A DNA stretch of 5,546 nucleotides. Source: Anaerolineae bacterium (lineage in GTDB: Bacteria > Chloroflexota > Anaerolineae > Anaerolineales > Villigracilaceae). Below, piece after piece: positions 1 to 5,546 of the stretch (position 1 is the stretch's first letter; every line of letters begins with the position of its first letter). Below the pieces are notes generated by a model. That model did no database searches, had not been told where the DNA came from, and was given only the letters and a program-made list of their open reading frames with translations. Made by a program: the position numbers and the translations under genes. The stretch spans positions 1 to 5,546 of the forward strand of contig DQGV01000050.1 of assembly GCA_003524705.1 (NCBI GenBank), in the 5' to 3' direction.

Positions 1-1
1 T

Positions 2-301
2 CCCGCATTTATTTCGGGTGGTCAGCAACAACGTGTTGCCATTGCGCGTGCCTTAGCAAACGACCCTGAAATTTTAGTTGCCGATGAACCAACGGGTAGT
101 TTAGATTCTGTTACGGCTGATATTATTTTTGATTTATTTTCCAAACTTGTTTATGAAAAAAATAAAACCATTATCATGGTCACACATGATATGAGTTTGA
201 CTGGAAAATTTTCGCGCAGTTTAACCATGCAAGATGGTGAATTGATTGAAGCGGAACTTGAACCTGCTTTTGATAAAACCATGATGCGGAGGCGTAAATG
301 A
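2..301 (+). CDS. ABC transporter ATP-binding protein, C-terminal part (LolD/MacB/FtsE type), 5' truncated
   Basis: This is the last 99 codons of an ATPase subunit of an ABC transporter; the start lies before the window. It would hydrolyse ATP at the inner face of the membrane to drive a partner permease. Seen, numbered from the first full codon: an intact signature ISGGQQQR (residues 4-11), Walker B ILVADEP with aspartate 28 and catalytic glutamate 29, the D-loop GSLD (32-35), and the switch histidine at 62 (VTHD). The ADEPTGSLD wording is typical of the LolD/MacB/FtsE family, whose permeases are FtsX-like; that family assignment is knowledge, and the permease is not in view. The tail after the H-loop is short and basic (MMRRRK). 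The stop overlaps the next start by four bases (ATGA), which implies translational coupling with the second ATPase. The substrate cannot be inferred. Confidence is high for ABC ATPase and moderate for the subfamily. Confidence 0.93.
   Translation, partial: PAFISGGQQQRVAIARALANDPEILVADEPTGSLDSVTADIIFDLFSKLVYEKNKTIIMVTHDMSLTGKFSRSLTMQDGELIEAELEPAFDKTMMRRRK
288..292 (+). promoter_or_regulatory. Ribosome binding site of the second ABC ATPase
   Basis: A perfect GGAGG lies five bases before the ATG at 298, inside the end of the preceding gene. It supports that ATG as the start, rather than the in-frame ATG at 358 (codon 21) that sits nearer the conserved ABC domain. Confidence 0.8.
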
Positions 302-1461
302 TTCAAAGCGCGCCTCACACTTCGGTGATAATTGATTCTGCTTCCTCAACAGATTCTATGATTGAACTGCGTTCACTCGTCAAACGCTTCTCTAACGCGG
401 CTGGGGAATTTACTGTATTAAAAGGGATAGACCTGACTATCAATCGCGGACAATTTGTTTCTATCGTTGGTAAATCTGGTAGCGGAAAATCTACGTTGTT
501 GAACATGATTACTGGCATTGACCATCCCACCGAAGGACAAGTCATCGTCAATGGCACAGATATTTATGATGGAGTCAATGAAAGCACACGCTCGAAATGG
601 CGTGGAAAAAACTTAGGCATTGTCTTTCAGTTTTTTCAATTACTTCCTATGTTGACGTTGCTCGAAAACGTCATGCTCCCAATGGATTATGTGAACATGT
701 ACGATTTTGATGAACGTCCGCAACGCGCGATGGAATTATTGAAATTAGTTGGTTTGGAAAAATTTGCAAATAAATTACCTGTATTAGTTTCTACAGGTCA
801 GCAACAATTGGCGGCGATTGCACGTGCAATGGCATGTGACCCTCCATTATTAATCGCTGATGAACCGACAGGAAATTTAGATACCAAATCAGCCGATACG
901 ATTATTGGATTATTTGAGCATTTTGTTTCACAAGGCAAAACGATTGTCATGGTGACACATGACCCATCCTTAACTTCTCGCACACATCGCAATATTATTA
1001 TTTCCGATGGCGAATTGATTAATGAAACCATTTCACGCTCACTTCCGCAATTGAGACATCGTCACATGCTAGAGTTTACGAAACTTGCTCAAAATAAAAT
1101 GTATCAACCACATGAGACCATACTCTCGCGTGATGAACATGTGGATTACTTCTTTATGATTCGCTCCGGCGAAGTGGAAGTAGTATTACAAGATAAAAAG
1201 AAAGAAATTGTCATTTCTAAATTGGGCAAAGACGAATTTTTTGGCGAAATGGAATTATTACGTGGCGGCAAAGCGATTGCAAACGTGCGTGCAGGGAATA
1301 AACCTGTGGAATTGGTTTTGCTTCCCCGAGCAGACTTTACCCGCGTGATGAACGAGTCTCCCATCACGGCAGAAGCGGTTAGTAAAATTGTTCAAAGAAG
1401 ACTCGAAGCACAAAAAATGATTGACCCAAGACAATCATCAATCAAAAATCGTAAATCGTAA
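298..1461 (+). CDS. ABC transporter ATPase with degenerate signature, fused to a cNMP-binding-like domain
   Basis: A 387-residue ABC ATPase of the LolD/MacB/FtsE type with an extra C-terminal regulatory domain; family members usually end near 230-250 residues. Seen in the ABC part (about 21-245): Walker [10 protein letters not shown] (58-66), Q-loop glutamine 111, Walker B LLIADEP with D188 and catalytic E189, D-loop GNLD (192-195), and switch H221. The signature reads VSTGQ (164-168) instead of LSGGQ, and the usual arginine after QQ is leucine. Residues about 256-375 resemble a cyclic-nucleotide-binding fold, with FFGEMELL around G316/E317 and ANVRA at 328-332. The arginine that normally binds the cyclic phosphate appears to be alanine 326, with lysine 325 next to it, so ligand binding is doubtful. 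The first 20 residues have no obvious function; the start is chosen by the strong ribosome site. It probably pairs with the preceding ATPase, with which it shares the ATGA overlap. The last residues (SSIKNRKS) come from a short DNA repeat. Confidence 0.93.
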   Translation: MIQSAPHTSVIIDSASSTDSMIELRSLVKRFSNAAGEFTVLKGIDLTINRGQFVSIVGKSGSGKSTLLNMITGIDHPTEGQVIVNGTDIYDGVNESTRSKWRGKNLGIVFQFFQLLPMLTLLENVMLPMDYVNMYDFDERPQRAMELLKLVGLEKFANKLPVLVSTGQQQLAAIARAMACDPPLLIADEPTGNLDTKSADTIIGLFEHFVSQGKTIVMVTHDPSLTSRTHRNIIISDGELINETISRSLPQLRHRHMLEFTKLAQNKMYQPHETILSRDEHVDYFFMIRSGEVEVVLQDKKKEIVISKLGKDEFFGEMELLRGGKAIANVRAGNKPVELVLLPRADFTRVMNESPITAEAVSKIVQRRLEAQKMIDPRQSSIKNRKS

Positions 1462-1467
1462 ATTGAA
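1433..1467 (+). repeat. Heptanucleotide tandem repeat ending at a start codon
   Basis: Five consecutive seven-base units fit AATCNNN, with the last one AATTGAA. Two adjacent units are identical (AATCGTA at 1447-1453 and 1454-1460). The array runs through the last nine codons and the stop of the ABC gene and ends exactly at the base before the ATG at 1468. Because seven is not a multiple of three, each unit is read in a different frame. The array leaves no purine-rich ribosome site before the kinase gene, so its translation may depend on ribosomes finishing the upstream gene six bases earlier. Confidence 0.7.
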
Positions 1468-3360
1468 ATGTCTAATATCCGCAAACTCCCGCAAGTTTTA
1501 TATATAGAAGACAGCGACGAATCTCGTGCGCTGGTGCGGCGTTTGTTGGCTGAAAAATATATCGTCTTAGAAGCATCGAATCCGTTAGATGGTTTGCAAC
1601 TTGCAGAAGAGACACAACCGAATTTAATTTTGCTTGACCATAATCTCCCACACATGACAGGCAGTGAAGCCGCGACACGTTTGAAACAAATGTTGCCAAA
1701 CACACCGATTGTGATTGTCTCGGCAGATACTTCGCCTGGTGCAAGAGAACGTGCGCTTGCGGCTGGCGCGGTTGGTTTTATTTCTAAACCAATTGATGAT
1801 GATTTTGAAACATTGGTTACAGATTATTTGAATGGCAAAGTTGAAAAATTGGTTCATGCCGAAAAATATTTGCAAGCCTATCAACAAGAATTGGTTGAAC
1901 GGCTCGAAGGCAATATTCGCCAACTAACCAGTGCGCTTGAAAAAAATAAACATTTGCTTTCACAAAATGAAAGAATGTTTAGCATGTTAGACCGTCGTCA
2001 TAAATTGTTACAAACTGCGGCGCGTGTCGGGCAAATGGTCACGTCCATTTTGGATTTGAATGATTTGCTCAAGCATACCGTCAATATTATTTGTAGTGAA
2101 TTTAATTTTTATTATTCTGGAATCTTTTTGTTATCTGATGATAAGCAGTTTGCCGAGTTGCGCGCAGGTTACGCACTCGCTGGCAGAAAAATGTTAGATG
2201 CTAAATATCGTTTGCCAGTGGATGAACAATCTATGATTGGCAAATCTATTTTGACTCAGCTTCCGCAAATTGCTTCGGATGCTGAACATGAAGGAGCACG
2301 CTTCAAGAATCCGTTTTTGCCTGATACAAAATCTGAAATGGCTCTTCCATTGATAGTTGATTCTGTTGCGCTTGGAGCATTGACCGTGCAAAGCAATCAA
2401 ATCAATGCGTTTTCGGAAGATGATATTACGTCGTTGCAAGCCATGTCGGAACAGGTGGCAATTGCGATTAACAATGCTCAATTGATGAAGCAACTTGAAT
2501 CTGCAAACTCTGAATTGTTGCGTACTAAGACTTATGAAGCAATTGCAACTGCCACAGGTGAAGCGATTCACTGGGTGGGGAACAAAGCTGCACCGATTCC
2601 CGGTAGTGTGGGTCGTGTGCGTGAAGATATTAAATATTTAATCACCTTGTTAGCAAGCATGGATGAATCGGGCTTGGAAAATGAATCATTACGAGAAGCA
2701 GTTCGCAACGTCAGAGAAGAGGCGCAAAATCAAGGCTTGGATTTGAAATCTATCTTGGATGAAATGTCTGCAATGAAACCAAATCGTTTGCAATCTTTAC
2801 TCAGCGTTGAATCGTTGATGGAAGATTTAACGATTGCTGAAAATAGTGCTAATACGATTTTGGAAATCAAAGAAGGTTTGATTGGACCCGCACGCCAACG
2901 TAGTGATGCCAGTATTTCGTTGGAAGAGATGATTACAAGCACTGTTGAAAATATGGGTTTGTCTAATGGTGCAGTGGAGATGGGCTGGGAAAAAGATTTG
3001 CCATTGGTGCATGGTGATGTGCGCCAATTGGAACAAGTGTTTAATAATTTAATTAAAAATGCCTGGGAAGCGTTGACGAATGCAAATGTGACGAATCCAA
3101 AAATCACCATTGCAGGTTGCCGTGATAATAACCCAAATTATGTTTTGGTGATTGTGAAAGATAATGGACCAGGTATTCCAAAAGAAATTCAAGAAAAAAT
3201 TTGGGTTTCATTTTTTACAACCAAAGGTGGCAAAGGCGGAACAGGTTTGGGGCTTTCGGCTGTGATGCAAATTGTGAATCAACATGGCGGAAAGATTTGG
3301 TTAGAAAGTGAAAATGGAAATGGTGCAACTTTTTATGTGAGGTTGCCGATAGAGAAGTAA
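1468..3360 (+). CDS. Receiver-GAF-histidine kinase
   Basis: A 630-residue soluble signalling protein with no signal peptide or membrane segment. The N-terminal receiver (about 8-122) has the acidic pair E14/D15, phospho-acceptor D57 (LLDHNLP), S85 and K107 (SKP), so it looks functional. A helical, probably coiled-coil linker (about 125-182) leads to one GAF sensor domain (about 185-340). The dimerisation region starts near 355 with the presumed phospho-histidine H368 in EAIHWVGNK, where tryptophan replaces the usual acidic residue. The hairpin is about 50 residues longer than in the kinase at 3889. The ATPase domain (about 485-628) is canonical: N-box N527/N531, DNGPGIP at 565-571, FFTTK at 582-586 and GTGLGLS at 591-597. 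A receiver before the sensor suggests that an upstream kinase controls this one. ATG at 1468 is the only sensible start, although no Shine-Dalgarno is visible. The GAF ligand and the partner are unknown. Confidence 0.93.
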   Translation: MSNIRKLPQVLYIEDSDESRALVRRLLAEKYIVLEASNPLDGLQLAEETQPNLILLDHNLPHMTGSEAATRLKQMLPNTPIVIVSADTSPGARERALAAGAVGFISKPIDDDFETLVTDYLNGKVEKLVHAEKYLQAYQQELVERLEGNIRQLTSALEKNKHLLSQNERMFSMLDRRHKLLQTAARVGQMVTSILDLNDLLKHTVNIICSEFNFYYSGIFLLSDDKQFAELRAGYALAGRKMLDAKYRLPVDEQSMIGKSILTQLPQIASDAEHEGARFKNPFLPDTKSEMALPLIVDSVALGALTVQSNQINAFSEDDITSLQAMSEQVAIAINNAQLMKQLESANSELLRTKTYEAIATATGEAIHWVGNKAAPIPGSVGRVREDIKYLITLLASMDESGLENESLREAVRNVREEAQNQGLDLKSILDEMSAMKPNRLQSLLSVESLMEDLTIAENSANTILEIKEGLIGPARQRSDASISLEEMITSTVENMGLSNGAVEMGWEKDLPLVHGDVRQLEQVFNNLIKNAWEALTNANVTNPKITIAGCRDNNPNYVLVIVKDNGPGIPKEIQEKIWVSFFTTKGGKGGTGLGLSAVMQIVNQHGGKIWLESENGNGATFYVRLPIEK

Positions 3361-3370
3361 ACAAATAATA

Positions 3371-3398
3371 GGTGATAAGTAACGAGTAATACTTATTG
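3371..3398 (+). repeat. Imperfect heptamer repeat with a weak hairpin
   Basis: Seven-base units related to AGTAANN (GGTGATA, AGTAACG, AGTAATA) are followed by a diverged unit. Within it, ATAAGTA (3375-3381) is the exact reverse complement of TACTTAT (3390-3396) around an eight-base loop. The stem is AT-rich and is not followed by a run of T, so it is not a standard intrinsic terminator. Confidence 0.45.
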
Positions 3399-3419
3399 TA
3401 AAAATGATAATGGCAAATT

Positions 3420-3454
3420 GGCTAACCGCTAACTGCTGAAAGCTAATCGCTAAA
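3420..3454 (+). repeat. Heptanucleotide tandem repeat before the receiver gene
   Basis: Five seven-base units follow NGCTAAN: GGCTAAC, CGCTAAC, then a variant with GCTGA, then two more of the GCTAA form. The array occupies the second half of the 104-base gap and stops one base before the ribosome binding site of the receiver gene. The GCTAA core recurs in the next gap (3858-3871), so it is a family of repeats and not chance composition. Confidence 0.7.
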
Positions 3455-3455
3455 T

Positions 3456-3459
3456 GGAG
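3456..3459 (+). promoter_or_regulatory. Ribosome binding site of the receiver gene
   Basis: GGAG lies five bases before the ATG at 3465, a good position, and immediately follows the heptamer array. Confidence 0.65.
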
Positions 3460-3464
3460 AAATT

Positions 3465-3848
3465 ATGACAACTGTTTTATTAGTAGATGACGAAAAATTA
3501 ATTCAACGCAGTTTAGAAAAAACTTTATTGCGCGCAGGTTTTGATGTATTCACTGCCTCCGATTGCACAACTGGCAAAGAAGTTTTTTCGCGTAATGCCA
3601 ACTCAATTGACATTGCGCTATTAGATTTGAATATGCCAGGCTTTGATGGCAACCCTAAAAATGATGCGGGTTTTGATTTGCTTGATGAACTCAAAAAACA
3701 AAAAGCAAACTTGCCTGTCATTATTCTCACCGCGTATGATGAAGTCAGCAAAGCCAAAGATGCTGTTTCAAAAGGTGCCAATGCTTTCTTTGTTAAAGGA
3801 AGGGAGCAAGGCTTGGTAGAGTTGGTAGAAAAAATATTAGGTAAATAG
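3465..3848 (+). CDS. Stand-alone response regulator receiver protein (CheY-like)
   Basis: A 127-residue single receiver domain, the usual length for a CheY-like protein, with no DNA-binding or enzymatic output domain. Seen: acidic pair D8/D9 (LLVDDE), phospho-acceptor D54 (LLDLNMP), T89 (ILTAYD) and K111. The lysine is followed by glycine (VKG), where proline is most common. After MPGFDG there are about eight extra residues (about 63-70, including NPKND) before the helix GFDLLDELK, so the loop beside the phosphorylation site is longer than usual. It most likely passes phosphate or a conformational signal between the two kinases on either side of it, or to a target elsewhere. It starts at ATG 3465 behind a clear GGAG. 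The function as a phospho-receiver is secure; the partner is inferred from position. Confidence 0.93.
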   Translation: MTTVLLVDDEKLIQRSLEKTLLRAGFDVFTASDCTTGKEVFSRNANSIDIALLDLNMPGFDGNPKNDAGFDLLDELKKQKANLPVIILTAYDEVSKAKDAVSKGANAFFVKGREQGLVELVEKILGK

Positions 3849-3850
3849 TA

Positions 3851-3878
3851 AGCAATCTGCTAAATGCTAAAAATGAAA
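3851..3878 (+). repeat. Short heptamer repeat before the GAF-GAF kinase gene
   Basis: Two identical units TGCTAAA lie at 3858-3864 and 3865-3871, flanked by weaker units (AGCAATC before, AATGAAA after). The array fills most of the 40-base gap and shares the GCTAA core with the array at 3420-3454. Confidence 0.55.
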
Positions 3879-3880
3879 GT

Positions 3881-3885
3881 GAGGA
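3881..3885 (+). promoter_or_regulatory. Ribosome binding site of the GAF-GAF kinase gene
   Basis: GAGGA lies four bases before ATG 3889 and supports that start. Confidence 0.6.
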
Positions 3886-3888
3886 AAA

Positions 3889-5546
3889 ATGTCATCATCA
3901 ATTGAAAGACATGCAAAATTATTAAAAGCCGCGGCGAGTGCGGCACGTAGCATCACAACAATTCTTGATTCGTATGAATTGTTTCAACGCACGGTAGATA
4001 TCATCTGCGATGAATTTGGTTTTTATTATGCAGGCGTATTTTTAGTCGAAGGCGATTACGCAATTCTCAAAGCAGGTCGAGGCGAAGCGGGTCGTGCCAT
4101 GTTGCGAGAGGGTCACAAACTTGCCATCGGTGGCAACTCTATGATTGGTGCAAGCATCGCCAATAAAAAAGGTCGCATCGCATTGGATGTCGGTGCCGAG
4201 GCTGTCTTTTTTGAAAATCCACATCTGCCCAAAACTCGTTCAGAGATGGCGCTTCCGTTAATCATCAATGATGAAGCAATTGGCGCACTCACTGTTCAAT
4301 CCACTGAAGAAGCCGCGTTCCATGAAGAAGATATTGATGCGTTACAAACCATGGCTGATCAATTAGCCGTTGCGATTCAAAATGCAAAATTACATAGATT
4401 AGAAGAACGCCGTTCAAGATTATTGAAAGCCGCCAATCGGGTTGGAAAAGAAACCGCCTCGCTTCTTGACCTTGATACTTTACTGCCACAAACCGTCAAC
4501 ATTATCTGCGAAGCATACGGATTATATTACGCAGGCGTATTCTTGATTGAAAATGATTATGCTGTTTTGCGTGCAGGCTATGGAAAAGCTGGTAAAGCCA
4601 TGCTAGCAGAAGGACATAAGTTATTAATCGGCGGCGACTCAATGATTGGTCAATCTATTTCATTGGGCGAAGCACGCATCGCGCTGGATGTTGGTGAAGA
4701 AAGAAAGCATTTCAAAAATCCGCACTTGCCACACACTCGCTCAGAAATGGCATTGCCGATTATTTATGGGAACAAACCGTTAGGCGCAGTCACCATTCAA
4801 AGCTCAGAAGAAAATGCTTTTAGCGAAGATGACATCACAACGTTAATCACAATGGCAGAGCATTTAGCTGTTGCAATTAATAATGCTTATTTGATTGAAG
4901 AACTCAAAGAAGCGCATAACGAAATTTTACGAAACAAAGTATTTGAAGCACTCACAACTGCCTCTACCGAAGCGATTCACTGGATTGGAAATAAGACATT
5001 ACCAATTTCATTAACCATTGCGCGATTAAAGGAAGAAATCGCCGAAGGCAAAGTAGATACAGAATCTTTGAAAGAAGATTTAGATATGATTGCCGAAAGC
5101 GCGGCACAAATTATCCAAGTGAAAGAGCAATTGATTGGTGCTGTACGCGAGATGAAACCACGTTCTATTTTGTTGGCAGATGTTTTACAAACAGCCGCAT
5201 ATCAACGTGGCATTGATGAAAATACGTTGAAAGTTCAAATTGACCCTGCCGCGGCGTATGTGATTGCAGATAGCACACAACTCACACGCGCTGTTGGAAA
5301 TATTTTACAAAACGCTGTTGAGGCTGGAGCAAAGTCTATCAAAATCACATCACGTCTCACCGAAGAAAGAGGCGTACTCGAAATTGATGTTGAGGATGAT
5401 GGCGCAGGCATGAGTGATGAAACGATGCGAAAAGCATGGTCACCATTTTTCAGCACACGCGGAGTTTCACATCATGGTTTAGGTTTGCCTGCTACCATGC
5501 ATGTCGTATCGCAATCACAAGGGCGGATTGCATTGGTGAGTGAAGA
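3889..5546 (+). CDS. GAF-GAF-histidine kinase, 3' truncated by the window end
   Basis: An open frame of 552 codons runs off the window; only the end of the ATPase domain appears to be missing. No signal peptide or membrane segment is seen, so it is a cytoplasmic sensor kinase. Domains: GAF-A (about 14-168), GAF-B (about 181-335), a helical link, then a dimerisation region with presumed phospho-histidine H364 in EAIHWIGNK (361-369). The ATPase domain has N-box N471/N475, DDGAGM (503-508), PFFSTR (519-524) and a glycine box HHGLGLP (528-534), in which the first glycine of GxGLGL is replaced by histidine. The two GAF domains are close copies of each other and resemble the GAF of the kinase at 1468. 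ATG 3889 is supported by GAGGA and by the conserved helix that follows it. It lacks its own receiver, so the receiver protein just upstream, or the receiver domain of the other kinase, is the natural phosphate acceptor. The signal sensed is unknown. Confidence 0.92.
   Translation, partial: MSSSIERHAKLLKAAASAARSITTILDSYELFQRTVDIICDEFGFYYAGVFLVEGDYAILKAGRGEAGRAMLREGHKLAIGGNSMIGASIANKKGRIALDVGAEAVFFENPHLPKTRSEMALPLIINDEAIGALTVQSTEEAAFHEEDIDALQTMADQLAVAIQNAKLHRLEERRSRLLKAANRVGKETASLLDLDTLLPQTVNIICEAYGLYYAGVFLIENDYAVLRAGYGKAGKAMLAEGHKLLIGGDSMIGQSISLGEARIALDVGEERKHFKNPHLPHTRSEMALPIIYGNKPLGAVTIQSSEENAFSEDDITTLITMAEHLAVAINNAYLIEELKEAHNEILRNKVFEALTTASTEAIHWIGNKTLPISLTIARLKEEIAEGKVDTESLKEDLDMIAESAAQIIQVKEQLIGAVREMKPRSILLADVLQTAAYQRGIDENTLKVQIDPAAAYVIADSTQLTRAVGNILQNAVEAGAKSIKITSRLTEERGVLEIDVEDDGAGMSDETMRKAWSPFFSTRGVSHHGLGLPATMHVVSQSQGRIALVSE
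3997..4392 (+). repeat. GAF-A core, first copy of an in-gene duplication
   Basis: Codons 37-168 of the GAF-GAF kinase align without gaps to codons 204-335 at a constant offset of 167 residues. By hand count about 85 of 132 residues are identical, including GGNSMIG, RIALDVG and TRSEMALP. Codon choice differs at many matching residues, so this is an old protein-level duplication and not a recent DNA repeat. Confidence 0.85.
4498..4893 (+). repeat. GAF-B core, second copy of an in-gene duplication
   Basis: Partner of the copy at 3997-4392. It carries GGDSMIG, RIALDVG and TRSEMALP at the equivalent places. It is followed directly by the helix that leads to the His box, as is the single GAF in the kinase at 1468, so GAF-B is the positional equivalent of that GAF. 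Confidence 0.85.

Noticed and set aside
358..360. Alternative ATG start of the second ABC ATPase at codon 21
   Set aside because: The ATG at 298 has a perfect GGAGG at five bases and overlaps the previous stop in a typical coupled arrangement; no comparable site is seen before 358.
298..1461. The ABC-cNMP fusion as a frameshift or assembly artefact
   Set aside because: One uninterrupted frame runs through both parts with conserved motifs on each side and an unremarkable junction, so a true fusion is simpler.
2194..3110. Long minus-strand open frames within the receiver-GAF kinase gene (for example 2194-2571 and 2730-3110)
   Set aside because: They lie opposite a strongly supported coding frame with clear domains; their translations show no recognisable motifs. 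They are shadows of the plus-strand gene.
3375..3411. Possible terminator or promoter in the 104-base gap (7-bp inverted repeat; GATAAT at 3406-3411)
   Set aside because: The stem is AT-rich and has no T-run after it, and the TATAAT-like hexamer has no -35 partner at a proper distance. Neither meets a normal standard.
1433..3878. CRISPR array
   Set aside because: The intergenic repeats are direct seven-base units with no spacers, far shorter than CRISPR repeats.
4966..5000. Assigning the two kinases to the HWE histidine kinase family because of the H-W pair
   Set aside because: The HWE name refers to residues in the ATPase domain, not to an H-W pair in the His box, and the ATPase domain here looks ordinary, with a normal N-box and DxGxG.

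Overview
The window (5546 bases, roughly 40% G+C by eye) comes from a bacterial chromosome. All recognisable genes lie on the plus strand and are tightly packed, and no RNA gene, CRISPR array, transposase or phage gene is visible. The mix points weakly to an environmental, deep-branching bacterium, with Chloroflexota/Anaerolineae my best guess. It combines tandem GAF histidine kinases with an unusual His box, a paired export-type ABC ATPase module fused to a cyclic-nucleotide-binding-like domain, and heptanucleotide repeats between genes. That lineage call is inference from style only; no marker gene is present.

Layout. Positions 2-301 hold the last 99 codons of an ABC transporter ATPase of the LolD/MacB/FtsE type. 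It overlaps by four bases (ATGA) a second ABC ATPase (298-1461) that has a degenerate signature motif and a C-terminal cNMP-binding-like domain. Six bases later comes a 630-residue receiver-GAF-histidine kinase (1468-3360). After a 104-base gap filled with short repeats comes a stand-alone receiver protein (3465-3848). After a further 40-base gap comes a GAF-GAF-histidine kinase (3889 to the window end, truncated in its ATPase domain). No gene-free stretch reaches 300 bases; the longest gap is 3361-3464.

How the genes may work together. The two ATPases probably form an asymmetric pair that powers a membrane permease encoded outside the window. The downstream genes supply two related sensor kinases and two receiver domains, with no DNA-binding output domain in view. 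This looks like a cytoplasmic phosphorelay placed next to, and possibly co-transcribed with, the transporter. Whether the relay controls the transporter is inference from adjacency.

Most noteworthy: (1) a partner-type ABC ATPase with a broken signature motif and a cNMP-like domain lacking the usual phosphate-binding arginine; (2) two kinases sharing an unorthodox His box (H-W-[VI]-G-N-K), one with about 50 extra residues in its dimerisation hairpin; (3) three closely related GAF domains in two genes; (4) imperfect heptamer repeats in all three junctions downstream of the ABC genes, one ending exactly at a start codon and encoding the tail of the preceding protein.
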